NCBI GenBank assembly: GCA_038317095.1
Contig: JBBQBB010000004.1
Coordinates: forward strand, 1 to 64,000
Direction: 5' to 3'
DNA length: 64,000 nt
From: JAGXTF01 sp038317095
GTDB lineage: Bacteria > Bacteroidota > Bacteroidia > NS11-12g > UBA955
In this document: piece after piece, positions 1 to 8,554 of the stretch
How positions within the stretch are numbered: position 1 is the stretch's first letter
Layout: each line of letters starts with the position of its first letter
The notes under the pieces: model-generated
What the model was told of the DNA's origin: nothing
Databases searched by the model: none
Seen by the model: only the letters and a program-made list of their open reading frames with translations
Translations under genes and position numbers: made by a program

Positions 1-135
1 CGGCAGCGCCTGCAGTGTGGGGGCAAACGGATGCGCGCCAGCGGGGGCGACCGGCAGGAAGCCAACGCTGGCACTGCAGCAGTAGCCGCCACACAAGGGC
101 CTATAGCGGATGGCCGGATGAGGCAAACCATAAAT
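1..135. repeat. GC-rich palindromic intergenic stretch, cut by window edge
   Basis: This stretch is much richer in G and C than the rest of the window and has no convincing reading frame. It contains nested inverted repeats: CTGCAGTG at 10-17 pairs with CACTGCAG at 72-79, and GCCAGCG at 37-43 pairs with CGCTGGC at 66-72. It could be an extragenic palindromic repeat or the end of a mobile remnant. Its left boundary lies outside the window, so the type is unresolved. Confidence 0.4.
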
Positions 136-147
136 ACCACACCACAA

Positions 148-171
148 CCCATTACCCATTACCCATTACCC
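148..171. repeat. Short heptamer tandem repeat
   Basis: A seven-base unit (CCATTAC) is repeated a little over three times without a mismatch. It sits between the GC-rich stretch and the AT-rich remainder of the intergenic region. No function can be read from it. Confidence 0.5.
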
Positions 172-549
172 GAAACTTTTTGCCTTTTTATGTTTCATTT
201 TTTTGTCCTGTTTTTTAGTTTACAATGTGTAAACTTAGTTTAGGACAAGACAAAATGTGCCACTTGTGCGGCTGGCTAAAATTGTTTTTAAAAAAGTGCG
301 GGGCGGCAAAAAAAAATAAAACACGAATCGTTGGGCTGTTCCCGAAAAATCGGGACAAGTTGTGTCGGAAAAAAGTCCGCTTTTAAGTTTATAAGTCGTC
401 TTAAATTTTCGATAATTGTCTGTCAGTTTAATGTTTGTTGTGTGGTTCAATACGCTTGCCTATAACTTGCTTATACCCGATACAAACATTCGCATAGCAC
501 ATGCTTTTTAGGGTGCTATGCGATACTTTGTTTCGCATTATTTTTAACA
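172..549. other. Non-coding region with two hairpins
   Basis: No credible gene is seen here; the short frames on both strands have no signal peptide, motif or start context. TCCCGA at 340-345 and TCGGGA at 350-355 form a small hairpin. A longer hairpin at 491-522 is listed separately as the likely terminator of the protease gene. Confidence 0.5.
491..522 (-). terminator. Stem-loop downstream of the protease gene
   Basis: CGCATAGCAC at 491-500 pairs perfectly with GTGCTATGCG at 513-522, giving a 10-bp stem with a 12-base loop. It lies about 30 bases past the stop codon of the minus-strand protease gene. The following T tract on that strand is weak, so this may be a 3' end stabiliser rather than a strong intrinsic terminator. 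Confidence 0.55.
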
Positions 550-2109
550 TTATTTCCTCACTTCTATTACCACCAAAACAGATTTAGCTGCCTTGGCGTC
601 GGCGGTGAATGATACGGTTTCAGTGGTGCGGTATTTGATGTTGCCCAGCAGTTGTCCGGCCAATGCTATTCTGCAGGCAGCGGCAAAATCGGCTTGTTTG
701 TGGGCTGTTATTTGGGTTTTTATGGTTTCGTAATTCAATGGTTTTTTGCTAATTAAAACCGCTATATAATCTTTCTTTTGGGATTGGTCTGGAACCATAT
801 TAAATCCGCGTGGGAATACCCTTGTTCCAGTAACGCCACAATACGGAGAATGCTTGGCTGTGTAGGGATACAATACGTAGCAAGTTTGGTCGGTGTCTTG
901 CCCCAAAACATAGGTATAACACTCAATGTTGTTTTTTATTTTTACCTTAAATTTGGTGCCTGGTGCAACCGTGTTTTTGGTACTAAAAATACCAGAACCT
1001 ATGGATTGCAATGGAATGTCTGCTTTGGTATCGGTATTCATCAAGCCAAATTCTACGTCAAACTCATTGGGAATAACCTCTCCTGCTTTGCCCATGGGTG
1101 CATAAGCATAGGCTTCTTTGGTAAAACGAATAAAGTCTTTATACGGCACCCATGCCACCCCATCGTTGCCCCACTCGCGGCCCCAACTGTTCATGAGTTG
1201 CAAACAACCGCCTTCCAAATTGTCGTCGTACCCAATTACAGACATGGCATGGCCTCCAAAGCCTTGCATGTCGTAATCGTCGGAATTGGGGTGCCACACA
1301 TTTTTACCCATCATACTTTGCATAAACGAGCCACCCACCATCATACCTATAGCTACCGGCGAACCCGCAACTATGGCATGTTTAATTTGCAATATGTCTT
1401 TCAACTGCAGGCCTTGTTCTGGGTTTTCACCCAATCTTTGGGCCCCTTTGATCACAAAATTGGAGGCTTTGTCTTTTAAACCGGCTGGAATTTGTTGGCT
1501 GCAAGTATTGGGGTCGTAGCCAAAATCTTTAAACGGCACGGCACCGCGGGTTTGCATCCACTCCACAGCACGTTGGATATAACTGCCTTGGCAATCGTTG
1601 CCTAGTTTGATATTGTTGTACAAATAGGACGGGCTAAATGCAACCTCATCAGGGTTTTTGCCGGTTTGCTGGGCGTACAATATGGTTCTAATTCCATAGG
1701 CGTTGCTCCATGCTACACAGCTTCCTTGGGCGCCTTGGTTGCCGCGCGTTGGGGCGAATTTTAACAAACTGTAGCTTTCCGGCATGGGATTGCTTTTATT
1801 GTCGTCGTACAAGAAATTGAAAATATCTGATTTTCCGTATTCTTTGGGGTCTAAAACGCCACCTGTGGCAAAAGTGCTACTTTGTTTATCCACAGCAGGC
1901 ACAGCGCCACCGCCACATCCTTTGAAATAAAAGAAAACTCCACCAATGAGCAGCAGGGGAATGAACAATTTGGGGTATTTAAACACCAAACCCAAAAGCA
2001 TTGGCAACAATGCACCTAAACCTCCGCGGCCACCTCCGCCTCCGCCCCCACCGGGGTTATTATCTTGTGGATCCTGATCATTGGGATCTTCAACCATTCT
2101 AATAGGCAT
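550..2109 (-). CDS. Membrane-anchored papain-like (C1A) cysteine protease
   Basis: This 519-residue protein has an acidic start, a glycine run at about 20-30 and one transmembrane helix at about 44-62, which suggests an inner-membrane anchor with the rest in the periplasm. The protease domain follows. The active-site block QGSCVAWSNAYG carries Cys131, GGHAMSVIGYDD carries His287 and LMNSWGREWG carries Asn307, so the full C1A catalytic set is present. The C-terminal 150 residues resemble the DUF4384-type beta domain often found after such proteases in Bacteroidota. The gene stands alone, divergent from lpxD, with a -7-like element just before its ATG. The protease call is firm; substrate and role are unknown. 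Confidence 0.85.
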   Translation of the reverse strand: MPIRMVEDPNDQDPQDNNPGGGGGGGGRGGLGALLPMLLGLVFKYPKLFIPLLLIGGVFFYFKGCGGGAVPAVDKQSSTFATGGVLDPKEYGKSDIFNFLYDDNKSNPMPESYSLLKFAPTRGNQGAQGSCVAWSNAYGIRTILYAQQTGKNPDEVAFSPSYLYNNIKLGNDCQGSYIQRAVEWMQTRGAVPFKDFGYDPNTCSQQIPAGLKDKASNFVIKGAQRLGENPEQGLQLKDILQIKHAIVAGSPVAIGMMVGGSFMQSMMGKNVWHPNSDDYDMQGFGGHAMSVIGYDDNLEGGCLQLMNSWGREWGNDGVAWVPYKDFIRFTKEAYAYAPMGKAGEVIPNEFDVEFGLMNTDTKADIPLQSIGSGIFSTKNTVAPGTKFKVKIKNNIECYTYVLGQDTDQTCYVLYPYTAKHSPYCGVTGTRVFPRGFNMVPDQSQKKDYIAVLISKKPLNYETIKTQITAHKQADFAAACRIALAGQLLGNIKYRTTETVSFTADAKAAKSVLVVIEVRK

Positions 2110-2113
2110 GCTG

Positions 2114-2121
2114 CGAAATTA
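2114..2121 (-). promoter_or_regulatory. Putative -7 element TAATTTCG of the protease gene
   Basis: Read on the minus strand, TAATTTCG lies a few bases before the ATG at 2109 and differs by one base from the Bacteroidota consensus TAnnTTTG. A TTTG occurs 22 bases further upstream, in the position of a -33 element. Confidence 0.45.
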
Positions 2122-2204
2122 TACTTTTCAGTGCACACATTGCCAAAAAACAAATGATTTATTCTAAATTGGATAAAACTCCTTAAACCATAAAAACTAA
2201 ACCT

Positions 2205-2212
2205 TAACTTTG
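2205..2212 (+). promoter_or_regulatory. Putative -7 element TAACTTTG before lpxD
   Basis: TAACTTTG matches the Bacteroidota -7 consensus TAnnTTTG exactly and lies 11 bases before the lpxD ATG, implying a very short leader. No clear TTG -33 element is seen at the usual distance. Confidence 0.5.
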
Positions 2213-2223
2213 CGCTTCAGCCT

Positions 2224-3261
2224 ATGACACTAAGTGCAGCAGATATAGCAAACGCCACGGGAGGCGTGGTAGTTGGCAATGCAGATACGACAATTACCCA
2301 TCCGGCCAAATTGGAAGCGGCTAATGAAGAAAGCCTTTGTTTTTTTGCAAACCCCAAATATGAAAATGCTTTGTACCAATGCAAAGCGGCAATTGTAATT
2401 GTTCCAACAGGCTTTGAGCCAAGCAAACCTACTACTTTCACCCGCATAGAACACGAAAATCCATATTACGCTTTTTGCTTAATTTTATCAGGTTTTTTCG
2501 ACCCCAATAACCATAAAGTTGGCATTGAAGCAGGCAGTGTGGTAATGCCAAGTGCAAAAATCGGAGCCAATGTATATTTGGGAGCCACTTGCTATATTGA
2601 TGATGATGTGGTGATTGAAGATGGCGCTGTTATTTATCCCCAGGTATTTGTAGGCAAAGGTGCCAAGGTGGGTAAAAACACCATTCTCTATCCTGGCGTA
2701 AAAATTTATGCCCGATGTATTGTCGGCAACGATTGTATTATACACGGCGGCACAGTAATAGGGAGTGACGGATTTGGCCATGCACCAGTAGGGGATATTT
2801 ATGTAAAAATTCCACAAATAGGCAATGTAGTAATTGAGGACAATGTAGAAATAGGAAGCAATTGTAGTGTAGACAGAGCTACCATGGGCAGCACTTATAT
2901 ACGCAACGGGGTAAAACTTGACAACCTGATACAAATTGCGCACAATGCCGAAATAGGCAGAAACACCGTGATTGCAGCGCATACCGCAATCAGTGGAAGT
3001 ACAAAAATTGGTGCCAATTGCAAAATCGGCGGCCAAGTAGGAGTTGTGGGACATATCAACATTGCAGATAGAACAGGTATAGGCGCACAAGCCGGGGTTA
3101 CAAAAAGTGTAGATACTCCCAATACCCAATGGATTGGATCCCCAGCCGCCCCATTAAAAGAAAAATTTAGAACTTGGGCACTGCAGCGAAAGATTCCAGA
3201 TATCATGCAAGACATTGTTGATTTAAAAAAAGAAATTGAATCTTTAAAAAAAGATAAATAA
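2224..3261 (+). CDS. lpxD: UDP-3-O-acylglucosamine N-acyltransferase LpxD
   Basis: LpxD adds the second hydroxyacyl chain, from acyl-ACP, to UDP-3-O-acylglucosamine in the cytoplasmic steps of lipid A synthesis. The 345-residue length is normal for the family. Residues 1-100 form the mixed uridine-binding domain. From about 100 to 310 the sequence shows hexapeptide repeats of the left-handed beta-helix, including IAHNAEIGRNTVIAAHT, where the first His is the expected catalytic base. A charged helical tail (LKKEIESLKK) closes the trimer-forming C-terminus. It is the first gene of the lpx cluster, seven bases before lpxC-fabZ, so the two are almost certainly cotranscribed. Confidence 0.95.
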   Translation: MTLSAADIANATGGVVVGNADTTITHPAKLEAANEESLCFFANPKYENALYQCKAAIVIVPTGFEPSKPTTFTRIEHENPYYAFCLILSGFFDPNNHKVGIEAGSVVMPSAKIGANVYLGATCYIDDDVVIEDGAVIYPQVFVGKGAKVGKNTILYPGVKIYARCIVGNDCIIHGGTVIGSDGFGHAPVGDIYVKIPQIGNVVIEDNVEIGSNCSVDRATMGSTYIRNGVKLDNLIQIAHNAEIGRNTVIAAHTAISGSTKIGANCKIGGQVGVVGHINIADRTGIGAQAGVTKSVDTPNTQWIGSPAAPLKEKFRTWALQRKIPDIMQDIVDLKKEIESLKKDK

Positions 3262-3268
3262 CGCAAGA

Positions 3269-4720
3269 ATGAACACATTTAATCCAAAACAAAATACAAT
3301 CAAACAATCCTTTTCCATTTCTGGAGTAGGACTGCATACGGGAGAAAACGTTACTTTAACTTTTCATCCGGCTGCTGAAGGGCACGGCTATAAATTTAGA
3401 AGAATAGACTTGCCTGAACAACCCATAATAGAAGCAGATTGCGACTTGGTAACGGACACAAGCCGCGGCACGACCCTAGAAAAAAAAGGAGCCAAAGTGA
3501 GTACAGTAGAACACGTGCTTGCTTCACTTGTTGGCTTGGGTATAGACAATGTGATGATGGACATTGACGGACCAGAAATGCCCATAATGGACGGCAGCAG
3601 CAGACCCATTGTAGATGAACTTTTAAAAAATGGCATTCAAGAACAAGAAGCAGAAAGAGAGTATTTTACCATACCTTACAACATCAGTTTTACCGACGAT
3701 GAAAACAAGGTAGAAATTATTGCCATGCCGGTAGACGATTACCGTTTGACGGTGATGGTAGATTACAATTCTTCCGTATTGGGCAGTCAACATGCCGCCA
3801 TCACCACCATTTCTGAATTTAAGGATGAAATTGCACCTTGTCGCACATTTTGCTTTCTCCACGAACTTGAGTTTTTGTTGGAAAACAATTTAATAAAAGG
3901 TGGCGATTTAAACAACGCCATAGTAGTGGTAGATAAGCCTGTAACGCAGTTAGAATTAGACCATTTGGCCACAGTATTTAAAAAACCCAGTGTAGAAGTG
4001 CGCAAAGAAGGTATTTTAAACAACCTAGATCTGCGTTTTCAAAATGAACCTGCAAGGCATAAATTACTAGACATGGTTGGCGATTTGGCTTTGGTGGGTA
4101 TGCCCATTAAAGGTCAAATTATGGCCGCTAGACCTGGCCATGCAAGCAATGTAGCGTTTGCCAAAAAAATTAAACAAGTGATGAAAAAAGAAATGCGCAG
4201 AAAAGAAGAAGGACCACCACCCTATAATCCGAATGACAAGCCACTTTACACAACGGTGGATATCATAAAAATGCTACCACACAAACACCCGTTTTTGTTT
4301 GTAGATAAAATTATATCCAAAACACAGAATACCATCGTCGCTATAAAAAATGTAACTTTTGATGAAAGTTTTTTTGCAGGTCATTTCCCCGGAGACCCTA
4401 TTATGCCTGGAGTTTTGCAGCTAGAGGCGATGGCACAAGCAGGTGGCGTTTTAATTTTAAGTCAGGTACCAGATCCTGAAAATTACGGTACATATTTTCT
4501 AAAAATCGACAATGCCAAATTCAAAGATAAAGTGGTACCGGGCGATACTTTAATTATGAAAATGGAATTGACAGAACCAGTAAGACGCGGATTGTGTATG
4601 ATGAAGGCCAAAGCTTGGGTTGGAGACAAATTGGTAAGTGAAGCGGAAATGATGGCTTCCATTGTAAGGATTAAAGGCGACAAAGAAACGGGTGCCCAAA
4701 ATCCGGCAAGTGACGCCTAA
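3269..4720 (+). CDS. lpxC/fabZ: Bifunctional LpxC deacetylase / FabZ dehydratase
   Basis: This 483-residue protein fuses two enzymes, a fusion known from Bacteroidota. Residues 1-305 are the zinc-dependent LpxC, which deacetylates UDP-3-O-acyl-GlcNAc at the committed step of lipid A synthesis. The zinc ligands His82 (VEHVLASL), His264 and Asp268 (HKLLDMVGDL) and the catalytic His291 (RPGHASN) are visible. Residues 330-475 are the hot-dog-fold FabZ, which dehydrates 3-hydroxyacyl-ACP; His372 (FFAGHFPGDPIMPG) and Glu386 (LQLEAMAQ) are its active site. The fusion joins lipid A and fatty acid synthesis, which compete for hydroxyacyl-ACP. A charged linker at about 305-325 connects the halves. Confidence 0.96.
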   Translation: MNTFNPKQNTIKQSFSISGVGLHTGENVTLTFHPAAEGHGYKFRRIDLPEQPIIEADCDLVTDTSRGTTLEKKGAKVSTVEHVLASLVGLGIDNVMMDIDGPEMPIMDGSSRPIVDELLKNGIQEQEAEREYFTIPYNISFTDDENKVEIIAMPVDDYRLTVMVDYNSSVLGSQHAAITTISEFKDEIAPCRTFCFLHELEFLLENNLIKGGDLNNAIVVVDKPVTQLELDHLATVFKKPSVEVRKEGILNNLDLRFQNEPARHKLLDMVGDLALVGMPIKGQIMAARPGHASNVAFAKKIKQVMKKEMRRKEEGPPPYNPNDKPLYTTVDIIKMLPHKHPFLFVDKIISKTQNTIVAIKNVTFDESFFAGHFPGDPIMPGVLQLEAMAQAGGVLILSQVPDPENYGTYFLKIDNAKFKDKVVPGDTLIMKMELTEPVRRGLCMMKAKAWVGDKLVSEAEMMASIVRIKGDKETGAQNPASDA

Positions 4721-4725
4721 TTTTG
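4718..4725 (+). promoter_or_regulatory. Putative -7 element TAATTTTG overlapping the lpxC-fabZ stop
   Basis: TAATTTTG matches TAnnTTTG exactly, starts on the lpxC-fabZ stop codon and lies 21 bases before the ATG of the CAP-domain gene. It suggests that the CAP gene, and perhaps lpxA behind it, can be transcribed from an internal promoter. The overlap with a stop codon could be chance. Confidence 0.4.
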
Positions 4726-4746
4726 CTTTATTTTCAATAAACGTGT

Positions 4747-6978
4747 ATGAAAAAAACATGGATTCTGATTCTGTGTGTCTCCTTATCACTCAGCTGTTTT
4801 GGTGAAAATTTTCCTTATCCCAAAATCCAAAAGATTTATACCCAAGGCAAGTATGATATTTGCCTAGAAAAAATAAGCCAAAAATTAGAACGGGCCAATG
4901 CAAAACAAAAATTTTGGTTGTATTGTTTGGAAATGCGCTGTTATGCGGCCGAATACAACCAAAAACCTTCCGTAATTTTGGTAAAAAAAGCATTCAATTC
5001 AGGGAAGCGAATGATGTACAAACACCAAGGAGAATTGTCTGAATATCCGCTTTTAGCCCTGCAAGAATTTTATGACGTACTGGCAAAAGCAAATGAGAAT
5101 ATAAATCCCAAAGACAAAAGTCTTGTAAAAGGATTTTATTTGAATTTATTTAATACATTTAAACATCCTTACGCTGCATGGGAAATGTACAAATATTATG
5201 TAAACGAAAATGAAACTTACAATGCCAATGCAGCACTAAAAGAGGGTATTGATGCAGATGTAGCCCTTTACCGCAAAGCGATACATACGTTATTCGTCAA
5301 AGGCCATTTGGCATGGTTGCGTTTAAATTTGGAACAAGGGTATGCGCAGAAAGCTGAAAGTGCATTTACAACTGGCAGAGAATTGTATGCAAATTTGGAT
5401 AGTTTTTGTATTCTTTCTGAAACTATTTTTCTTCTGAATATTGCAAAATTTTCTTCTGAATATTTGAGCCCAGAAATAGAAGTTTATCATTTTTTGGATG
5501 CGCTAAAACAGGCGGGTTGTTCGCAATCAAAACAACTCTATATTGGCTGGAAATCTACTTTGCTACAAAAATATATATTGGAAAAGAATGTCGAAAAATC
5601 TTTCAATACCGCAGAGTGGATGTTTGAGAATTATCCAGACAAATTTGATACTTCTTTTTTTATTTCAGAATTTTTAAACAATATAGGCGCAAATCCCTCT
5701 GAATCTGATTCAATACGGTTGCTTTTGGTTTTTCAAATTTCCGCATATACCCAAACCGAAGAGAAATTAAAACTGTTAAAACAATTGATTTTAACAATGG
5801 GAGAAAAAGGCGAATTCATTCGCGCAAATTCGATTGTTTCACTTGGTATTCGTTTTTTTCCTAAAGAAATTAAATTCATGGAAACTATGCAGAAAGCAAT
5901 GAAAAAATCACTGCTGGAATATTTGGCACACAGCAACATGCTGAGCAGAGAATCCATCATGGCTTATTATAATTTGAGTCCTAAAAATGCAGAGACAAAG
6001 CGGCAATTTGTAAATTACATTGAAAAATATGTAAATATAAAATTAACACAAAAAAACTATAGCGAATGTTTTAGAATCTTAAAATATGGTTTCCGAATAT
6101 TTCCAAAAAATGAAACCTTTATTAAATTACAAAAAACGTATGCATTGTTCGATTATGAAGATCATTATATAAAAAATAAATCCTTATTCACAGCCAAAAT
6201 AGAGAATTTAAATGTAGTCACATGCACTGCTGGAAAAGTGGAAGACAATTACCAAATTGTATTTTTAGAAATGCTCAATTACTTTCGTAGAACTGCTGGT
6301 GTTTATGACAGTGTAACCTTAGACAAAGAGCTAAATAACAAAGCCCAATGGGCTGCATTGATTATGCATGCCAATAACTCTTTAACGCACGGACCCAGTG
6401 AAGTCGCCAAATGTTATACAAAAGCAGGTGCAATGGGCGCTGGTTCTTCAAATTTGTCGCTTGGACACAATGGAATCAATGCCCTCATTGGGCAGCTTGA
6501 TGATGATGGTGGCAACAATTCCTCGGTGGGTCATAGAAGATGGATATTAAACCCTACCAAACTTACATTTGGCCACGGAAGCTCCCCCAACAGCATGGCA
6601 CTTTATGTTTTCGGTCGTACCAACTATGGAAATGCAGATAAAACTACAGAAGTTTTTAATGACACTTTAGATTTTGTAGCATGGCCAGCACAGGGTGCCT
6701 TTCCAGCAGCTTTGGTTCCAAAGCGTTGGAGCTTTTCATTCAGTCAGGCAAATTTCGATTCTTGCGAAATAATTGCCAAGTTTAATGGCAAATCACTTCC
6801 AGTCGCCATTGAATCAAGAAATGGAGGTTATGCACTGCCAACTATTGTATGGACTTTAGATGGAGATTTTAGAGGTAAAGAAATATATATTGAGGTGAAA
6901 AAAGTAGGTTGCACCAAGCCAGGTAAATACAATACTAGAATAAACAAAACGTTTAAATACCAAGTTTCAATCTTCTGA
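4747..6978 (+). CDS. Secreted helical-repeat protein with C-terminal CAP domain
   Basis: This 743-residue protein begins with a signal peptide (MKKTWILILCVSLSLSCFG; a Cys near its end could be lipidated). Residues 25-480 are helical and TPR-like. Residues about 500-610 form a CAP/SCP-like domain: NYFRRTAG, a His in LTHGPS, then the conserved block SVGHRRWILNP. The acidic residue expected between the two His residues in classical CAP proteins is not obvious; GHNGINA stands near that place. The last 130 residues look like a beta domain. The gene interrupts the usual lpxC-fabZ to lpxA succession and may have its own promoter. Its function is unknown; cell-wall or surface binding is a guess. Confidence 0.8.
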   Translation: MKKTWILILCVSLSLSCFGENFPYPKIQKIYTQGKYDICLEKISQKLERANAKQKFWLYCLEMRCYAAEYNQKPSVILVKKAFNSGKRMMYKHQGELSEYPLLALQEFYDVLAKANENINPKDKSLVKGFYLNLFNTFKHPYAAWEMYKYYVNENETYNANAALKEGIDADVALYRKAIHTLFVKGHLAWLRLNLEQGYAQKAESAFTTGRELYANLDSFCILSETIFLLNIAKFSSEYLSPEIEVYHFLDALKQAGCSQSKQLYIGWKSTLLQKYILEKNVEKSFNTAEWMFENYPDKFDTSFFISEFLNNIGANPSESDSIRLLLVFQISAYTQTEEKLKLLKQLILTMGEKGEFIRANSIVSLGIRFFPKEIKFMETMQKAMKKSLLEYLAHSNMLSRESIMAYYNLSPKNAETKRQFVNYIEKYVNIKLTQKNYSECFRILKYGFRIFPKNETFIKLQKTYALFDYEDHYIKNKSLFTAKIENLNVVTCTAGKVEDNYQIVFLEMLNYFRRTAGVYDSVTLDKELNNKAQWAALIMHANNSLTHGPSEVAKCYTKAGAMGAGSSNLSLGHNGINALIGQLDDDGGNNSSVGHRRWILNPTKLTFGHGSSPNSMALYVFGRTNYGNADKTTEVFNDTLDFVAWPAQGAFPAALVPKRWSFSFSQANFDSCEIIAKFNGKSLPVAIESRNGGYALPTIVWTLDGDFRGKEIYIEVKKVGCTKPGKYNTRINKTFKYQVSIF

Positions 6979-7092
6979 GGCGTTCTCTGCGTCGGCCTAT
7001 CATGTGCTATGGAAGGATGTGCTTTTGGGATTTTTAATGCGGATGTTTTGAGAGTTGAGAATATCCCCTTATTTTTGACCTCAATATTAAAG

Positions 7093-7875
7093 ATGATTCA
7101 ACCCTTAGCCTATGTTCACCCATCTGCAAAAATTGCCGACAATGTGGTAATTGACCCGTTTGTGACCATTCACACCGACGTAGAAATAGACGAAGGGACG
7201 CACATCATGTCTGGCGCTACCATCTTTAGAGGCACTCGAATTGGTAAAAACTGCAGGGTTTTTCCAGGAGCTAGTATTGGTGCCATACCGCAAGATTTGA
7301 AATTTGACGGTGAGGAAACTTTAACTTTAATTGGCGATAACACAACAATTAGAGAATATGTGACCATAAACAAAGGAACAAAAGCGCTGGGTTATACCAA
7401 AGTGGGCAGCAATGTTTTGCTTATGGCCTATGTGCATTTGGCACATGACGTGGTGATTGATGACAATTGTGTGCTTGCAAATAGCGTGCAAATTGCGGGG
7501 CATGTATCCATTGGAGAATATGCCATTTTGGGTGGAGCTGCATTGGTTCATCAATTTGTAAAAGTGGGCAGGCATGCTATGGTCAGTGGTGGTTCTTTGG
7601 TGCGTAAGGATGTGCCGCCATACACCAAATCAGCACGTGAACCCTTGAGTTATGAAGGGGTAAATAGCATAGGTTTAAGAAGGCGAAATTTTACCACAGA
7701 AAAAATCGCAGAAATACAAGACATTTACCGAACCCTTTTTGTAAAAGGATACAACACTGCAAAAGCGGTAAAAATTATAGAAACAGAGTTTCAACCAACA
7801 AAGGAACGCGATGAGATTTTGCAATTTCTAAAAGAATCTGATCGAGGTATTATGAAGGGTTACGGTAGTAAATAA
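7093..7875 (+). CDS. lpxA: Acyl-ACP--UDP-GlcNAc O-acyltransferase LpxA
   Basis: LpxA performs the first step of lipid A synthesis, moving a 3-hydroxyacyl chain from ACP to UDP-GlcNAc. The start was placed at the ATG at 7093, giving 260 residues, because the family begins with a motif like IQPLAYVHPSAKIADN; the longer frame from 7009 adds 28 residues of unrelated sequence. Left-handed beta-helix hexapeptides run through the first 190 residues, with the expected catalytic His in VHLAHDVVIDDN and the conserved stretch ALVHQFVKVGRHAMVSGGS. The C-terminal helical domain follows LSYEGVNSIGLRRR. It is separated from lpxC-fabZ by the CAP gene and followed 33 bases later by an ABC ATPase gene. Confidence 0.95.
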   Translation: MIQPLAYVHPSAKIADNVVIDPFVTIHTDVEIDEGTHIMSGATIFRGTRIGKNCRVFPGASIGAIPQDLKFDGEETLTLIGDNTTIREYVTINKGTKALGYTKVGSNVLLMAYVHLAHDVVIDDNCVLANSVQIAGHVSIGEYAILGGAALVHQFVKVGRHAMVSGGSLVRKDVPPYTKSAREPLSYEGVNSIGLRRRNFTTEKIAEIQDIYRTLFVKGYNTAKAVKIIETEFQPTKERDEILQFLKESDRGIMKGYGSK

Positions 7876-7908
7876 TTTTTTTTCGCCTTTTCAAATAATA
7901 AAATCATA

Positions 7909-8550
7909 TTGAATTTAAAAGTAAGTTTTAAAGATTGCGGAAAATCATTCAATAGGCAATGGCTTTTTCGCAATGTTAACTGTGCTTTTAATGTAAATGA
8001 GAAATGGGCATTTTTAGGATCCAATGGTTCGGGCAAAACCACATTAACCATGCTGATTGCCGCACAAACATGGCCCACAGAAGGTGCTATCCAATGGGAT
8101 TACAACAACCAAACTTTACAAGCCGCACAGGCCTTTTCCATTGTTTCTTTGGCATCTCCTGCTATGGAATTGCCAGAAGAATTTAATTTAAAAGAAATTA
8201 TAAGCAGCCATGCCGCATTGAAGCCATTTTCTATTCAAAACCCACTAGATGCGCTGGCTGAATTGTGTGAATTTGACCACAAAACACTGATGAAACCCAT
8301 TGCAAATTTCAGCAGTGGAATGAAACAAAGGGTAAAACTTTGTTTGGCGGCATTTACAGATACACCCATTTTAATATTGGATGAGCCTCTTACCAATTTA
8401 GACAAAAGTGGGGCTTTGGTTTTTCAAAACATTCTTGACAATTATACCCAAAATAGACTACTCATTATTGCTTCCAACAGAGAAGATGAATATGGGATAT
8501 GCAATAGATTTATTCAACTATCCCCTGGCGGGAATGTTGAAATAAAATGA
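7909..8550 (+). CDS. ABC transporter ATP-binding protein, stand-alone
   Basis: This 213-residue protein is a single nucleotide-binding domain. The Walker A GSNGSGKTT is at about 38-46, the signature is SSGMKQR, and the Walker B ILILDEPLTNLDKSG lies near 155-170. The frame begins with TTG; no ATG lies near the expected N-terminus, so TTG is taken as start. No permease gene is adjacent. An ATPase in this place behind lpxA is common in Bacteroidota, but its partner and substrate cannot be read from the sequence. The gene ends four bases before a convergent gene. Confidence 0.85.
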   Translation: MNLKVSFKDCGKSFNRQWLFRNVNCAFNVNEKWAFLGSNGSGKTTLTMLIAAQTWPTEGAIQWDYNNQTLQAAQAFSIVSLASPAMELPEEFNLKEIISSHAALKPFSIQNPLDALAELCEFDHKTLMKPIANFSSGMKQRVKLCLAAFTDTPILILDEPLTNLDKSGALVFQNILDNYTQNRLLIIASNREDEYGICNRFIQLSPGGNVEIK

Positions 8551-8554
8551 TTCA

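Noticed and set aside
148..171. Short repeats that might start a CRISPR array
   Set aside because: The unit is seven bases with no spacers, so it is a simple tandem repeat.
235..450. A 71-codon minus-strand frame in the first intergenic region
   Set aside because: Composition is low-complexity, no motif or start context is seen, and it runs through a hairpin.
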